Notes: generated by a model from the letters alone, not told the origin. Counted from the stretch's first letter, positions 52,536 through 60,901 are shown. The stretch is DNA of 64,000 nt from CAVQJU01 sp963729215 (GCA_963729215.1 CAVSND010000011.1:59604-123603), one strand, 5' to 3'. A program made the numbers and translations.

Positions 52536-53265
52536 CCGCCCGAACTTCCCGGACACCCAGCTCCCGCAGCACTTTCGCGCACGCCTCGAGCGTGGCGCCC
52601 GTCGTGCTCACATCGTCCACGAGGACGACCACGCAGCCGCGGAGCGCCGGCGCCCGCCCTGACGAGAACGAGGACGACGTCGAGGTAAATGCGTCCTTCA
52701 CGTTGCGACGGCGCTGTGCGGCGGGAAGCCCTGTCTGCGTCGGCGTGGCGCGGATCCTCCGCAGCGCCTGGTGGACGGGCAGGCTGTCCGAGCCCAGCCG
52801 CCGCGCAAGGTCGAGCGCCTGGTTGAATCCCCGGGCGCGCCGCCGGGACGGATGCAGGGGAACCGGGACGAGGCAGTCGGCGTTCCGCAACAATTCCGCG
52901 CACCGGCTCCGCATCAAGCCGGCCAGCGGCTTTGCCAGCGAACGGCGCCCGTCGTACTTCAGCGCGTGGACGATGGCGCGAAGCGCGCCGTCGTAGGCGC
53001 CGGCCGCGAGGGCGCGATCGACGAAGCGGTGTCCGCGGCGGCAGCGCGCGCAGCGCGCCATCGGCACGCTGATGACGCGCCACGCCGGCAGCGGATCGCC
53101 GCAGCATTCGCAGAGCGGGGGAGCCAGCGGCCGGACGGATTGCCAGCAGGCATCACAGACGGGCCCGCGCGTCGGGTGTTCGAGGAGCTCGCCGCAGGCC
53201 GCGCAGGACGGCGCGAGGACGACCGAGAGGACGGCATCGCAAAGGGCCCGCGCCCATCGACGCGG
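52501..53265 (-). CDS. comF: ComF family phosphoribosyltransferase-like protein
   Basis: About 250 residues. Double zinc ribbon at the start: SCAACGELLEHPTRGPVCDA, then CECCGDPLPAWRV and RCARCRRGHRF. The phosphoribosyltransferase part has DCLVPVPLHPSRRRARGFNQ, ALDLARRLGSDSLPVHQALR and the PRPP loop CVVVLVDDVSTTGATLEACA. ComF acts in DNA uptake competence; dprA is about 4 kb away. No good start codon is seen in frame right after rsfS, so the N-terminus is uncertain by about 20 residues, or a small indel lies there. It is last of the rplU-rpmA-obgE-nadD-rsfS-comF run. Confidence 0.88.
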   Translation of the reverse strand, partial: PRRWARALCDAVLSVVLAPSCAACGELLEHPTRGPVCDACWQSVRPLAPPLCECCGDPLPAWRVISVPMARCARCRRGHRFVDRALAAGAYDGALRAIVHALKYDGRRSLAKPLAGLMRSRCAELLRNADCLVPVPLHPSRRRARGFNQALDLARRLGSDSLPVHQALRRIRATPTQTGLPAAQRRRNVKDAFTSTSSSFSSGRAPALRGCVVVLVDDVSTTGATLEACAKVLRELGVREVRAVTAARAVMPPR

Positions 53266-53266
53266 C

Positions 53267-53653
53267 TTACCGTGCGGGCGGAATCTCCACGCGCTCGGCG
53301 CTGCCCCAGAGGCGCTCGAGCCCGTAGAACAGGCGGGTGTCCGGGGCGAACACGTGCACGATGAAGTCGAAGTAGTCGATGAGGATCCATCCGGATCGAT
53401 CGGACCGGTTGTAGCCTTCGACATGCGCCGGCTTTCCATGATCGGCCAGTGCCTCGACGACCGCGTCGGCGATGGCGTGCAGCTGCCGCACGTTGCTCCC
53501 CGAGCAGATGACGAAGTGATCGGTGAAGCCCGCCGCCTTTCGCAGATCGAGGACCGTGATGTTTTCGGCCTTCTTGTCTTCCGCCGCGCGAACGGCGAGC
53601 TCGATCGGGCGCGGAAGCCCCTGGGGCTTGCGGCGCCGTTCAGTCTTGGCCAT
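53267..53653 (-). CDS. rsfS: Ribosomal silencing factor RsfS
   Basis: 128 residues. Binds L14 and blocks joining of ribosomal subunits when nutrients are low. Core: LAVRAAEDKKAENITVLDLR, AAGFTDHFVICSGSNVRQLH, AIADAVVEALADHGKPAHVE, YNRSDRSGWILIDYFDFIVH and VFAPDTRLFYGLERLWG, all RsfS signatures. ATG at 53,651-53,653 overlaps the nadD stop by 14 bases. Confidence 0.96.
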   Translation of the reverse strand: MAKTERRRKPQGLPRPIELAVRAAEDKKAENITVLDLRKAAGFTDHFVICSGSNVRQLHAIADAVVEALADHGKPAHVEGYNRSDRSGWILIDYFDFIVHVFAPDTRLFYGLERLWGSAERVEIPPAR

Positions 53654-54353
53654 GCAACCTCGCTGCCGGTTCGACCGCCGGCAGATCGCTGGCCCGGCGT
53701 CCCGGTGACGCCGGGGTGTAAAGCCCGTGCTGCTCAATATGTTGACGTACCGGATCGGGTACGAGGTTCGCGATCGATTCGCCGCGCGCGCGCCGGTCGC
53801 GGATCGCACTGGATGACACGTCCGCCGTCGGAGCGTCGATCAACACGATCATCGGATCCACGTGGCTGATGGCGTCGAGCGGCGGCCGCACCATCCGGTG
53901 CGCCAGGTTCGGCAGCCGGTGGGGAATGTCGTCCACCGGATGCCCGGGACGGGAGATCACGACAAAGTGGGCGGCATCGAGAATCGCCGGGTAGTTCATC
54001 CAGCTGGCAATGTCGGCGAATGCGTCGGAGCCGACGATGAAATAGAGCTCGGACGCGTTGTATCCGCGGTCGTGAAATTTCTGGAGCGTGGCCGACGTGT
54101 ACGATTGCGACTCGTCGCGCAGCTCGAGGTCCGACACGCGCCATCCGGCGCGGCCGCCGACCGCGAGGGACACCATCGCGAAGCGGTGGAAGCTCGAGGC
54201 GTGCGGCTGCGGCCGGTGCGGCGGCAGGCTGGCAGGTATCACCATCACGCGCATGAGGTTCAGGGTGGTTTCGGCGGCGAACGCGGCTTCGAGGTGGCCC
54301 CAGTGAATCGGATCGAACGTGCCGCCGAGGATGCCGATGCGCCGGATGCTCAT
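53640..54353 (-). CDS. nadD: Nicotinate-nucleotide adenylyltransferase
   Basis: 237 residues. Makes nicotinate adenine dinucleotide from NaMN and ATP. Nucleotide site GILGGTFDPIHWGHLEAA, then VIPASLPPHRPQPHASSFHR, ELYFIVGSDAFADIASWMNY and the C-terminal SSSAIRDRRARGESIANLVP (ISSTxIR-type motif). ATG overlaps the obgE stop as ATGA (54,350-54,353). Confidence 0.96.
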   Translation of the reverse strand: MSIRRIGILGGTFDPIHWGHLEAAFAAETTLNLMRVMVIPASLPPHRPQPHASSFHRFAMVSLAVGGRAGWRVSDLELRDESQSYTSATLQKFHDRGYNASELYFIVGSDAFADIASWMNYPAILDAAHFVVISRPGHPVDDIPHRLPNLAHRMVRPPLDAISHVDPMIVLIDAPTADVSSSAIRDRRARGESIANLVPDPVRQHIEQHGLYTPASPGRRASDLPAVEPAARLHGQD

Positions 54354-55417
54354 GCCGGCGTGGGACCCGCCGCCGCGTGCGCCGATTCGCGCTCGGAGGC
54401 GACGTGCCCCCACATCGACTCGAGCAGCTCGGGAATCCCGGCGCCGGTCACCGCGGAAATGCGGAAGAACGGCAGGCCGTGTGCCGCCGCGCGGGCGGCC
54501 AGACGCTCGACGCCGTCCGCCGTGGCGTCTCCTCCAGGGCCGACGGCGTCCATCTTGTTGGCCGCGACGATCTGCGGCTTGGCCGCCAGCGCCGGCTGAA
54601 ACAACCGCAGCTCCTGTCTCAGCGTTTCGAGGTCCTCGACCGGATCACGGCCCTCGGCGCCGGACACGTCCACGACGTGGACGAGGACCTTGGTTCGTTC
54701 GAGGTGCCGGAGAAACTGATGCCCGAGCCCGAGCCCGCGGTGCGCGCCTTCGATCAGCCCGGGTACGTCCGCCACGGCGAAGCTGCGGTCGTCGCTCAGA
54801 CGCACCACGCCGAGGTTCGGCGTCAGCGTCGTGAAGGGGTAGTCCGCAATCTTGGGCCGCGCCGCTGAGATACGGGCGATGAGGGTCGACTTGCCGGCGT
54901 TCGGAAAGCCGACCAGGCCGACATCCGCGAGCAGCTTCAGCTCGAGCCGCAGATCCTTTTCTTCGCCCGGCTCGCCCGGCTGGACTTTTCGCGGAGCGCG
55001 GTTGGTCGAGGTGGCGAACCGCGCGTTGCCCATGCCGCCCCGGCCGCCCCGGGCGACGAGGACGCGGTCGCCTTCCTTCGAGAGATCGGCCAGCAGGCGG
55101 AAAGGCTCGGAGGGGTCGTTCGTCTTCTCGTAGACCAGCGTCCCGATGGGAACAGGGAGCTCCCGATTGTCGCCGTTCTGCCCCGTGCAGTTGGACCCCT
55201 GGCCGTGGTCGCCGCGTCCGGCGCTTGTCTCGGGGTGAAACCGGTAGTTGATCAGCGTGTTGGTGTGGGGGCTCGCGACGACGTACACCGAGCCGCCGTG
55301 GCCGCCATCGCCGCCGCTCGGGCCTCCGCGTGGAACGAACTTCTCGCGGCGAAACGCCAGGCACCCGCGCCCGCCGTTTCCCGCCGTCACGTGGATGTCG
55401 ACTTCGTCAACGAACAT
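54350..55417 (-). CDS. obgE: GTPase Obg/CgtA
   Basis: 355 residues. Ribosome-associated GTPase in 50S assembly and stress control. N-terminal Obg fold with glycine repeats (FVPRGGPSGGDGGHGGSVYV; RVLVARGGRGGMGNARFATS). G domain: GFPNAGKSTLIARISAARPK (G1), FTTLTPNLGVVRLSDDRSFA (G2), VADVPGLIEGAHRGLGLGHQ (G3), NKMDAV (G4) and RISAVTG (G5). The optional C-terminal OCT domain is absent. Confidence 0.97.
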   Translation of the reverse strand: MFVDEVDIHVTAGNGGRGCLAFRREKFVPRGGPSGGDGGHGGSVYVVASPHTNTLINYRFHPETSAGRGDHGQGSNCTGQNGDNRELPVPIGTLVYEKTNDPSEPFRLLADLSKEGDRVLVARGGRGGMGNARFATSTNRAPRKVQPGEPGEEKDLRLELKLLADVGLVGFPNAGKSTLIARISAARPKIADYPFTTLTPNLGVVRLSDDRSFAVADVPGLIEGAHRGLGLGHQFLRHLERTKVLVHVVDVSGAEGRDPVEDLETLRQELRLFQPALAAKPQIVAANKMDAVGPGGDATADGVERLAARAAAHGLPFFRISAVTGAGIPELLESMWGHVASERESAHAAAGPTPA

Positions 55418-55420
55418 AGA

Positions 55421-55497
55421 ACAATTGGTGAGCTGGCGATTCAGCGATCTGGTGACGTCACGTCACCAAATCGCGCGATCACCAAGTCACCAATTCA
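55421..55497. repeat. Inverted repeat tract between obgE and rpmA
   Basis: AATTGGTGA (55,423) pairs with TCACCAATT (55,487), and inside them TGGTGAC pairs with GTCACCA. Several GGTGA/TCACC words repeat. A stem of nine bases with a branched loop would form on either strand. Confidence 0.6.
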
Positions 55498-55501
55498 CAT
55501 C

Positions 55502-55762
55502 TTACTCGGTGGGGGGAATGATGCTGATGACGCGCCCCTGCGCGCCGTGGTCTTCGAACCTCACGCGGCCCGCGATCTTCGCGAAGATCGTGTCGTCCTT
55601 GCCGCGGCCGGCGTTCAGGCCGGGCCGGAACCGGCGTCCGCGCTGGCGGACGATGATCGTGCCGCCGCTGACGAGGTTGCCGTCGTGTGCCTTGACGCCC
55701 AGGCGCTGCGAATTGGAATCGCGGCCGTTGCGTGAGCTGCCTTGTCCTTTTTTGTGAGCCAT
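55502..55762 (-). CDS. rpmA: Ribosomal protein bL27
   Basis: 86 residues, complete. MAHKKGQGSSRNGRDSNSQR, LGVKAHDGNLVSGGTIIVRQ, RGRRFRPGLNAGRGKDDTIF and FAKIAGRVRFED are invariant bL27 segments; the N-terminus reaches the peptidyl transferase centre. It follows rplU on the same strand, as in most bacteria. The gap of 53 bases to rplU contains a repeat whose ends can pair. Confidence 0.98.
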   Translation of the reverse strand: MAHKKGQGSSRNGRDSNSQRLGVKAHDGNLVSGGTIIVRQRGRRFRPGLNAGRGKDDTIFAKIAGRVRFEDHGAQGRVISIIPPTE

Positions 55763-55774
55763 TGACTGCGATCC

Positions 55775-55820
55775 TGTAGAGGTTAGAGGTTCAGAGGTTA
55801 GGGATCAGGGATCCTCTACA
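55775..55820. repeat. AGAGGTTAG repeat with pairing ends in the rplU-rpmA gap
   Basis: TGTAGAGG (55,775) pairs with CCTCTACA (55,813), with three AGAGGTTAG-like words between. The right end contains the rplU stop codon. Same word family as at 29,706. Confidence 0.65.
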
Positions 55821-56130
55821 GAAGGATTTCCTTGATGGCCACGCGCGTGAACACCGCGCGGTGTCCCTTCGTCCGGCGCATGCCCTTGCGGCGCTTTTTC
55901 TTGAAGACGCGAATCTTGGGCCCGCGCGTCTCGCCTTCGACGATGGCGCGGACGCGGGCGTTGGCCACGAATGGGGAGCCGGCGAGCACCTCGCCGCCGT
56001 CTTTTTCGACGAGCAGGACTTCGCCCAGCGTCAGTTCCGCGCCGGGTTCACCCGCCGTTCCGTCGATGGTCGCGAAGCCGCCGGGCGTCACGCGCATCTG
56101 ACGTCCGCCAGCCTTGATGATTGCGTACAT
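55816..56130 (-). CDS. rplU: Ribosomal protein bL21
   Basis: 104 residues. MYAIIKAGGRQMRVTPGGFA, EPGAELTLGEVLLVEKDGGE, GSPFVANARVRAIVEGETRG and PKIRVFKKKRRKGMRRTKGH are standard bL21 segments, ending VFTRVAIKEIL. It binds 23S rRNA. GAGAGG six to seven bases before ATG. First gene of the run that continues to comF; its leader (56,131-56,261) shows no obvious structure. Confidence 0.98.
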   Translation of the reverse strand: MYAIIKAGGRQMRVTPGGFATIDGTAGEPGAELTLGEVLLVEKDGGEVLAGSPFVANARVRAIVEGETRGPKIRVFKKKRRKGMRRTKGHRAVFTRVAIKEILL

Positions 56131-56261
56131 AGTCGGCCTCTCGTGAGTCGTGCAAAACGATAATTGTAGCCCGATTGCGCCTCAGGTGTAAAGGGCTCAG
56201 GCGTAACGAGTTAGATCGGCAGCGCTGCAGCGTGAGCATGGGGCGCCCCCGGGTGGGCGGG

Positions 56262-57101
56262 CTACTTCAGCAGGATGCGGGTGCCCTTGATCTTCTGGCT
56301 GCTGAGCGTGCCGAGGAAGTCGGGCACGATGCGGTCCATCAGCTCGAAGTACGACGAGAGCGCCGGTGTCGTCTGCTGCGCGTTGTACAGCACTTCCTCG
56401 CTGCGCGACAGCGAAGAAATGGTCGCTCCCGTTCGCCCGTCGATGAAGACGAACTTCGGCCGGAGGACGAATCCCTTGCGCTCCATGTATGTCCGCGTCG
56501 GGACCACGCTGCGCCGGCCAAGGCCGTCGTACACCTCGGTCTCGCGCGTCACGAAGCCGGCGGAGGTGCGCGGCGCGAAGAGCACGGAGCCGGTCACGAT
56601 CAGCGGATTCTGGTATTCCTCGCCGATGCGCTTCCAGTACGCGGTGTTCGCGAACAACCGGTCGTACGAATCGATGTCTTTCTGTTCCTTGATCTTCTGC
56701 GGGAGCGTCGTGGGCTGGTTGCCGCCCTTGTCGGAAAGCTCGCGATCGGACACCCTGGCCGCCGTGGCGTCGCTTTCCGCCGCCGCCTTGTTTTGATCCT
56801 GGGCGACCTCGGTCAACGTCAGCGCGTCGGCATCGATTACGCGGAGCGAGGACTTCGAGCGCAGCTGGCTGCGCAGGAGACGCACGGTTTCCTGGTTCGT
56901 ATCGAGTTCGTCGTTGCCGCCGGCCACGAAACCCGCGACGAGCACGCGCTGGAACGCCGACACATCCAGCTTGGCTTTGATCGGCGTTTCGATCGGGACC
57001 TCGAACAGTTCGCCGCCGCACGCCACCACAAGGACGGCGCACGCCGCCGCGACCAGGCCGAGCGTGAGGCGCCTACTTGTCCTTTTGTGTCGCGCGATCA
57101 T
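56262..57101 (-). CDS. Lipoprotein of unknown function (envelope, CsgG-like shape uncertain)
   Basis: 279 residues, intact. Signal MIARHKRTSRRLTLGLVAAA ends in the lipobox VVACGG. The mature part has a Rossmann-like start (AFQRVLVAGFVAGGNDELD), QETVRLLRSQLRSKSSLRVI and VIDADALTLTEVAQDQNK, then NTAYWKRIGEEYQNPLIVTG and GSVLFAPRTSAGFVTRETEV. This resembles outer-membrane lipoproteins in which a predicted nucleotide-like fold detects envelope proteins (CsgG/LpoB type), but the match is weak. The start overlaps the TPR gene by 29 bases, so the two form one operon. Confidence 0.65.
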   Translation of the reverse strand: MIARHKRTSRRLTLGLVAAACAVLVVACGGELFEVPIETPIKAKLDVSAFQRVLVAGFVAGGNDELDTNQETVRLLRSQLRSKSSLRVIDADALTLTEVAQDQNKAAAESDATAARVSDRELSDKGGNQPTTLPQKIKEQKDIDSYDRLFANTAYWKRIGEEYQNPLIVTGSVLFAPRTSAGFVTRETEVYDGLGRRSVVPTRTYMERKGFVLRPKFVFIDGRTGATISSLSRSEEVLYNAQQTTPALSSYFELMDRIVPDFLGTLSSQKIKGTRILLK

Positions 57102-57427
57102 TGATTTCTTTGAACAGCTCGTAGTTTTGACGAATCTGTGAATTGTTTGGCTCGATCTCGATGGCCTTCTCGTACGCCTTGCGTGCTTTGTCGAGCTGGC
57201 CTTCATGTTCGTAGGCGACGGCGAGGTCGTTGAACGCGGCCGCATAGGTCGGGTCGATTTGCACCGCTTTTTCCCAGCGGTAGATCGCCTCGCGCCAGAG
57301 GCCTTTCAGGGCGACGTTCACGCCGAAATCGACCTGCGATTTGGCTTCCTGACGCGCGTCGGCGAGCACAGGTGAGGCCGCGAACAACACTGCTCCGGCA
57401 ACGAGCAAGGCGCCTGCACCGTGTTTC
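57073..57427 (-). CDS. Periplasmic TPR protein
   Basis: 118 residues. A signal peptide (MKHGAGALLVAGAVLFAASP) precedes two TPR units: VALKGLWREAIYRWEKAVQI with DPTYAAAFNDLAVAYEHEGQ, then LDKARKAYEKAIEIEPNNSQ. It may help assemble the lipoprotein encoded next. The start ATG at 57,425-57,427 opens the signal peptide; a longer form would lack it. Confidence 0.85.
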
Positions 57428-57546
57428 ATGAGGGACCGGTCGTTTCCACTATAGCGCGAAGAGCAATCCACGTGCCACGACAATCGCCCGGTTAGGGGCC
57501 GTTTTCCCAACAGTCGCGGGCGCCGGATTTACGAAATGTGGTCGAT

Positions 57547-57593
57547 CCGTCCTCCAATCGCAAGCGGTCGTTATACTAAATGTTGGAGGACGG
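57547..57593. promoter_or_regulatory. Inverted repeat around a promoter-like box upstream of dprA
   Basis: CCGTCCTCCAA (57,547-57,557) and TTGGAGGACGG (57,583-57,593), perfect arms of eleven bases, flank TATACT (57,572-57,577), a good -10 box. It lies in the divergent gap between the TPR gene and dprA. Operator or hairpin. Confidence 0.5.
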
Positions 57594-57693
57594 GGCCCTG
57601 CACGTCGCGCGTGCGGTGCCAGTGGGTTGTCTGGGCTGATGTCCAGCGGCTCCTGCCGAGGTGGCCGCTCGCGCTCTTGCCGGGAGCGCGGTC

Positions 57694-58610
57694 ATGTCAG
57701 AGCCGTCCGAGCACGTCAATCTCGTCGCGTTGTCCCTCCTGCCCGTCCGTTGCTGGAGACGCGTCGGCGCACTGCTGCATGCGCAGACTACCACCCGGTT
57801 CCATCCTGGAACGTGTCAGCCGCGAATGCGCGCCGGACGCGTCGCGGCCGGCCGCACTTCGATCCCGTGCGGTTGCCGCGCTCGAGCGCGCGGCGGCGTC
57901 CGGCATCGTGTTCGTGCCGTGGAGCGACGCGGCGTACCCGGCCGCGCTTGCCGCGATCGCGGACCCTCCCGCCGTGCTCTGGGCTCGCGGCAACCTCGCG
58001 GCGCTTTCCCGCCCGGCCGTCGCGATCGTCGGCTCGCGCGCGGGCTCGCCGTACGGGCTGAGTGTGGCGGAGCGCCTCGCGGGCGATCTCGCAGGACACG
58101 GTATCGTGGTCGTCAGCGGGCTGGCTCGCGGAGTCGATTCGGCGGCGCATCGCGGCGCGCTTGCCGCCAGCGGGTCGACGCTCGCCGTGCTTGGATCGGC
58201 CGCCGACGTCATCTACCCGGCCGAGCATCGGGATCTCGCGCGCCGCATCGAGGCCGACGGCGCCGTGCTCAGCGAGCTGGTGCCGGGAACGCCGCCGCGG
58301 AAGCCGTTCTTCCCGCTGCGCAATCGGGTGATCAGCGGGCTGTGCCGCGCCGTGCTGATCGTCGAAGCCGGCGAGAAGAGCGGGTCGCTCATCACGGCAC
58401 GGTGCGCGCTCGAGCAGGGACGCGAAGTGCTGGCCGTTCCCGGGAATGTCCTGAGCGGCCGCAATCGAGGCGGGCATGCCCTGTTACGAGACGGGGCAAA
58501 GATTGTGGAGTCTGCGGACGATATCTTGGAGGAGCTGTCCGTGCGAGTGCCCGGACGGCCTGACCCTGTGGGGCTGAGCGGGCCGGAAGACCTTGTATTA
58601 CGCAACCTTC
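57694..58610 (+). pseudogene. dprA: DNA processing protein DprA, C-terminus lost at a sequence junction, one frameshift
   Basis: Loads RecA on incoming DNA during natural transformation. It begins MSEPSEHVNLVALSLLPVRC, shifts frame near 57,790, then has AAASGIVFVPWSDAAYPAAL, IVGSRAGSPYGLSVAERLAG, VSGLARGVDSAAHRGALAAS, AEHRDLARRIEADGAVLSEL, FPLRNRVISGLCRAVLIVEA and RDGAKIVESADDILEEL: a complete Rossmann core. The winged-helix C-terminus begins (GPVGLSGPEDLVLRNLP-like) and then the frame runs into an unrelated protein near 58,610. See finding on the junction. Confidence 0.9.
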
Positions 58611-59121
58611 CAGCCGGCGAACCCTGCGAGAACCCCCTTTTCTACGTCCGGGACCTCTCGTCGGGCAACGTGAAGCTTGTTGATTTCATCCGCTTCGGGG
58701 CTCTGGCCATGCTGAATGCCTTTCTGCTGCGCTGGTTTAATTTCCGTTTGCCGCGCGTCCATCGCCTCGCCGGCGATAAGACCCCTTCCTGCGAATTGAA
58801 CCTTCAACCGGGGGAACTTGTGCGGGTGCGCTCCCGGCTTGAAATACAGCAGACCTTGAACAGGGAGCTGCGCAATCGTGGCATGTGGTTCGACGTCGAA
58901 ATGTTCATTTATTGCGGGCGGGGTCCTTTTCGGGTCCATAGCCGTGTCGAAAGGATCGTCAATGAGAAGACAGGGCAGTTGATGAAGTTACCCAATCCCT
59001 GCATTATCTACTCGAAGACGTCACGTGCAGTGGCAACTACCTCATGCATCGGATGTTTTCCCCCAGAAACGAATATCCATTCTGGCGAGAAATCTGGCTG
59101 GAGCGGGTTCCTGGCGCCTGA
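58610..59121 (+). pseudogene. Conserved capsule/exopolysaccharide-cluster protein of unknown function, 5' end lost, one frameshift
   Basis: Reads FYVRDLSSGNVKLVDFIRFG, a helix FGALAMLNAFLLRWF, LQPGELVRVRSRLEIQQTLN, RELRNRGMWFDVEMFIYCGR and RVERIVNEKTGQLMKLPNPC, then after a shift near 59,010 LEDVTCSGNYLMHRMFSPRN, YPFWREIWLERVPGA. R-N-R-G-M/L-W-F-D-x-E-M, Y-C-G and Y-P-x-W-R-E-I-W-L are hallmarks I associate with a family found in surface-polysaccharide and glycosyltransferase clusters. Four conserved Cys hint at a metal or cluster. Lower GC than the DNA to the left; belongs to the second genome. Confidence 0.6.
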
Positions 59122-59309
59122 GAGAGCATCGCTTGCCGCTGAGTTTCTCCCATGGGACAAATTCGGCGCTGAAAATCTTCAGTATGTCGACTACTTTGAT
59201 TTCAAGGACAAACTTGGCCTACCGACCGCCAACGCCACAACGCCGTATTCGATGGGAATTACGGTGACAGTGCACTCAATCAAAGCCTAAAAGCCGTCGG
59301 CGGCGCGGC

Positions 59310-59860
59310 AGATCACGCCTTCGGCTAGTCGGCCTTCCTCGCTGCTTCGCTTCACCCGCAAGTCAAATCCAACCGCGCCACATGCAGCAAACCAACCCGA
59401 CGGGCAAATCACCCAAAACCCGTCCATCCCTCCGAACGAAAATATTCCGCTTTCGCCGTCGGGCAAATCACTGATCTAAATCCGCGCGTCTCACCCGATG
59501 AGAGGGGCGTTGCGCACGTCAGGAACGCGCGGTGAGATGCGGTGGACGCGAAGGCTGCGACTGACGAGCGCGGCTGATGCGGACGGCGAAGGCGTGTGGT
59601 CCTGACGCCCCGACGCTGGCGTCAAGTTCGGCGGGAACTGTCCCGCCGGCGACGGTGGCAAGAAAGCCCGGTCACCGGGGAGAGCGCGTTATAAGCCGTA
59701 AACCACCGCGCAGGGAAAGCCGGGATGCTTCCGCTGAACCTGTATGCTCGTGTGCCTTTTGCTTTGTGCATTTGCACGCGAGACCGCGGGTGCAGCGCGC
59801 ACCCGGCTTTCCCTGCGCCCTCCTCTCGTTCGGAGGGTCATCAAATCGCAACAACTCGGA
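59310..59860. repeat. Bradyrhizobium-type intergenic repeat
   Basis: The 813 bases from 59,122 to 59,934 hold no gene. From 59,310 they carry text I recognise as a dispersed repeat of Bradyrhizobium and relatives: CACCCGATGAGAGGGGCGTT, then GTGGTCCTGACGCC, GAAAGCCCGGTCACCGGGGA, GCCGTAAACCACCGCGCAGG, GAACCTGTATGCTCGTGTGC and GCGCACCCGGCTTTCCCTGC. AAAGCCGGG (59,717) and CCCGGCTTT (59,802) flank a long hairpin. Recognition is from memory, not from a search. Confidence 0.6.
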
Positions 59861-59934
59861 CGCTTCCCGCCGCGAGATCGCGGAGGTGTGGATAATCCTT
59901 GTCAGCCACGAATGTCCTGAAAGTAGAGCTCGCC

Positions 59935-60186
59935 CTACGCGCCAGAGCCGGAAGTCATCAAATGATGGATAGCGACAATGACGTAGAATGCGAGCCACGC
60001 GCACCCTACGGCGATTATCCCTCTATGATCGTAAGGCGGACAGGCGTCCGGCCCCGTTTCGAGCGTGTCGAATTCGGAGACGTCACCGCGGTATTGGACC
60101 GATCGCGCCGGCACCGGTCGCGTGAAGACGGGCGATCTGTCTCTCCGTTTTCCCTCGGGAAAATTAACTCCCGGCGCCTGCGTCAT
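59935..60186 (-). CDS. Small protein with one C-terminal membrane helix
   Basis: 83 residues: a charged N-terminus (MTQAPGVNFPEGKRRDRSPV) and CPPYDHRGIIAVGCAWLAFY running into the helix VIVAIHHLMTSG. ATG at 60,184-60,186 has GGGAGAG upstream. Unrecognised. Belongs to the second genome. Confidence 0.5.
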   Translation of the reverse strand: MTQAPGVNFPEGKRRDRSPVFTRPVPARSVQYRGDVSEFDTLETGPDACPPYDHRGIIAVGCAWLAFYVIVAIHHLMTSGSGA

Positions 60187-60236
60187 GCGGCTCTCCCTCT
60201 CCGGATATCGCCGCGCTCATCCGGGACCCGACCCCG

Positions 60237-60704
60237 TCATTTTGCCGGATTGACGGGGCGGCGGCCGCTTGGACCGGTCCCGCTGATCTGGAGCACCGCA
60301 TCTTCCTTGATCTCGATGTAATGCGGGAGATTCGCAGGCTCGGTGTAAAAACTGCCGGCCGGCAGGATTTTCAGGTTTGTGGGTTCGAATTTCTCGCCAT
60401 AACCTGTCGCATACAGTCCCGACAGGATCGTCACTTCGCGGGAATCGGGATGCGAATGCGGCGCGATCTTCAGGCCTTTGGGAAATTTAAGGCGCACGGT
60501 GTAAGGCCCCGGCTGATTTGGATCCCCCACAAGATTGAGCTGCTCCATCCCCGCAGCGGCCAAGCCACCTTGCCCTTCCCACTTCATTTCGACCGGCGTG
60601 AGGGCCACAACGCCGGGCGTCGTGGTTTGAGCCGTTGCAAGCGCACTGGACAAAACGCCAGCCATGATCAACACGAGTTTGGCCGATCTGTTATTTTTCC
60701 GCAT
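60237..60704 (-). CDS. Secreted cupin-domain protein
   Basis: 155 residues. A signal peptide (KLVLIMAGVLSSALATAQ) precedes a cupin barrel: PYTVRLKFPKGLKIAPHSHP with the H-x-H metal motif, DSREVTILSGLYATGYGEKF, then LPAGSFYTEPANLPHYIEIK with the second His. One metal ion (Fe, Mn or Ni) is expected in the periplasm. Reaction unknown. It is divergent to the LysR gene with a palindrome between, so that LysR may control it. Confidence 0.85.
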   Translation of the reverse strand: MRKNNRSAKLVLIMAGVLSSALATAQTTTPGVVALTPVEMKWEGQGGLAAAGMEQLNLVGDPNQPGPYTVRLKFPKGLKIAPHSHPDSREVTILSGLYATGYGEKFEPTNLKILPAGSFYTEPANLPHYIEIKEDAVLQISGTGPSGRRPVNPAK

Positions 60705-60880
60705 AGAAGTTTTCCCTTGAAATCGTTCTGGTCGCCGCTCACGCCTTCCGCAATTGCTGTCGAGGATGACGAGATTCCAGATTTTGAGTGATTGTCAGGC
60801 CAGCAAACTCCCGGAGTTGACCAGCGAATGAAATATTGCGCGCAACCGGCGAGTTGATAATTTGTTCAATTTTCATTAGT

Positions 60881-60901
60881 TTCATGAATTGAAATCATGA
60901 A
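60881..60901. promoter_or_regulatory. Inverted repeat between cupin and LysR genes
   Basis: TTCATG-N9-CATGAA, about 30 bases upstream of the LysR start, in an AT-rich divergent promoter. Fits a LysR-type binding site (dyad around T-N11-A). Confidence 0.5.

Noticed and set aside
59310..59860. rRNA, tRNA or insertion sequence in the long gap
   Set aside because: No tRNA-like T-loop, no transposase frame; the content matches a dispersed intergenic repeat instead.
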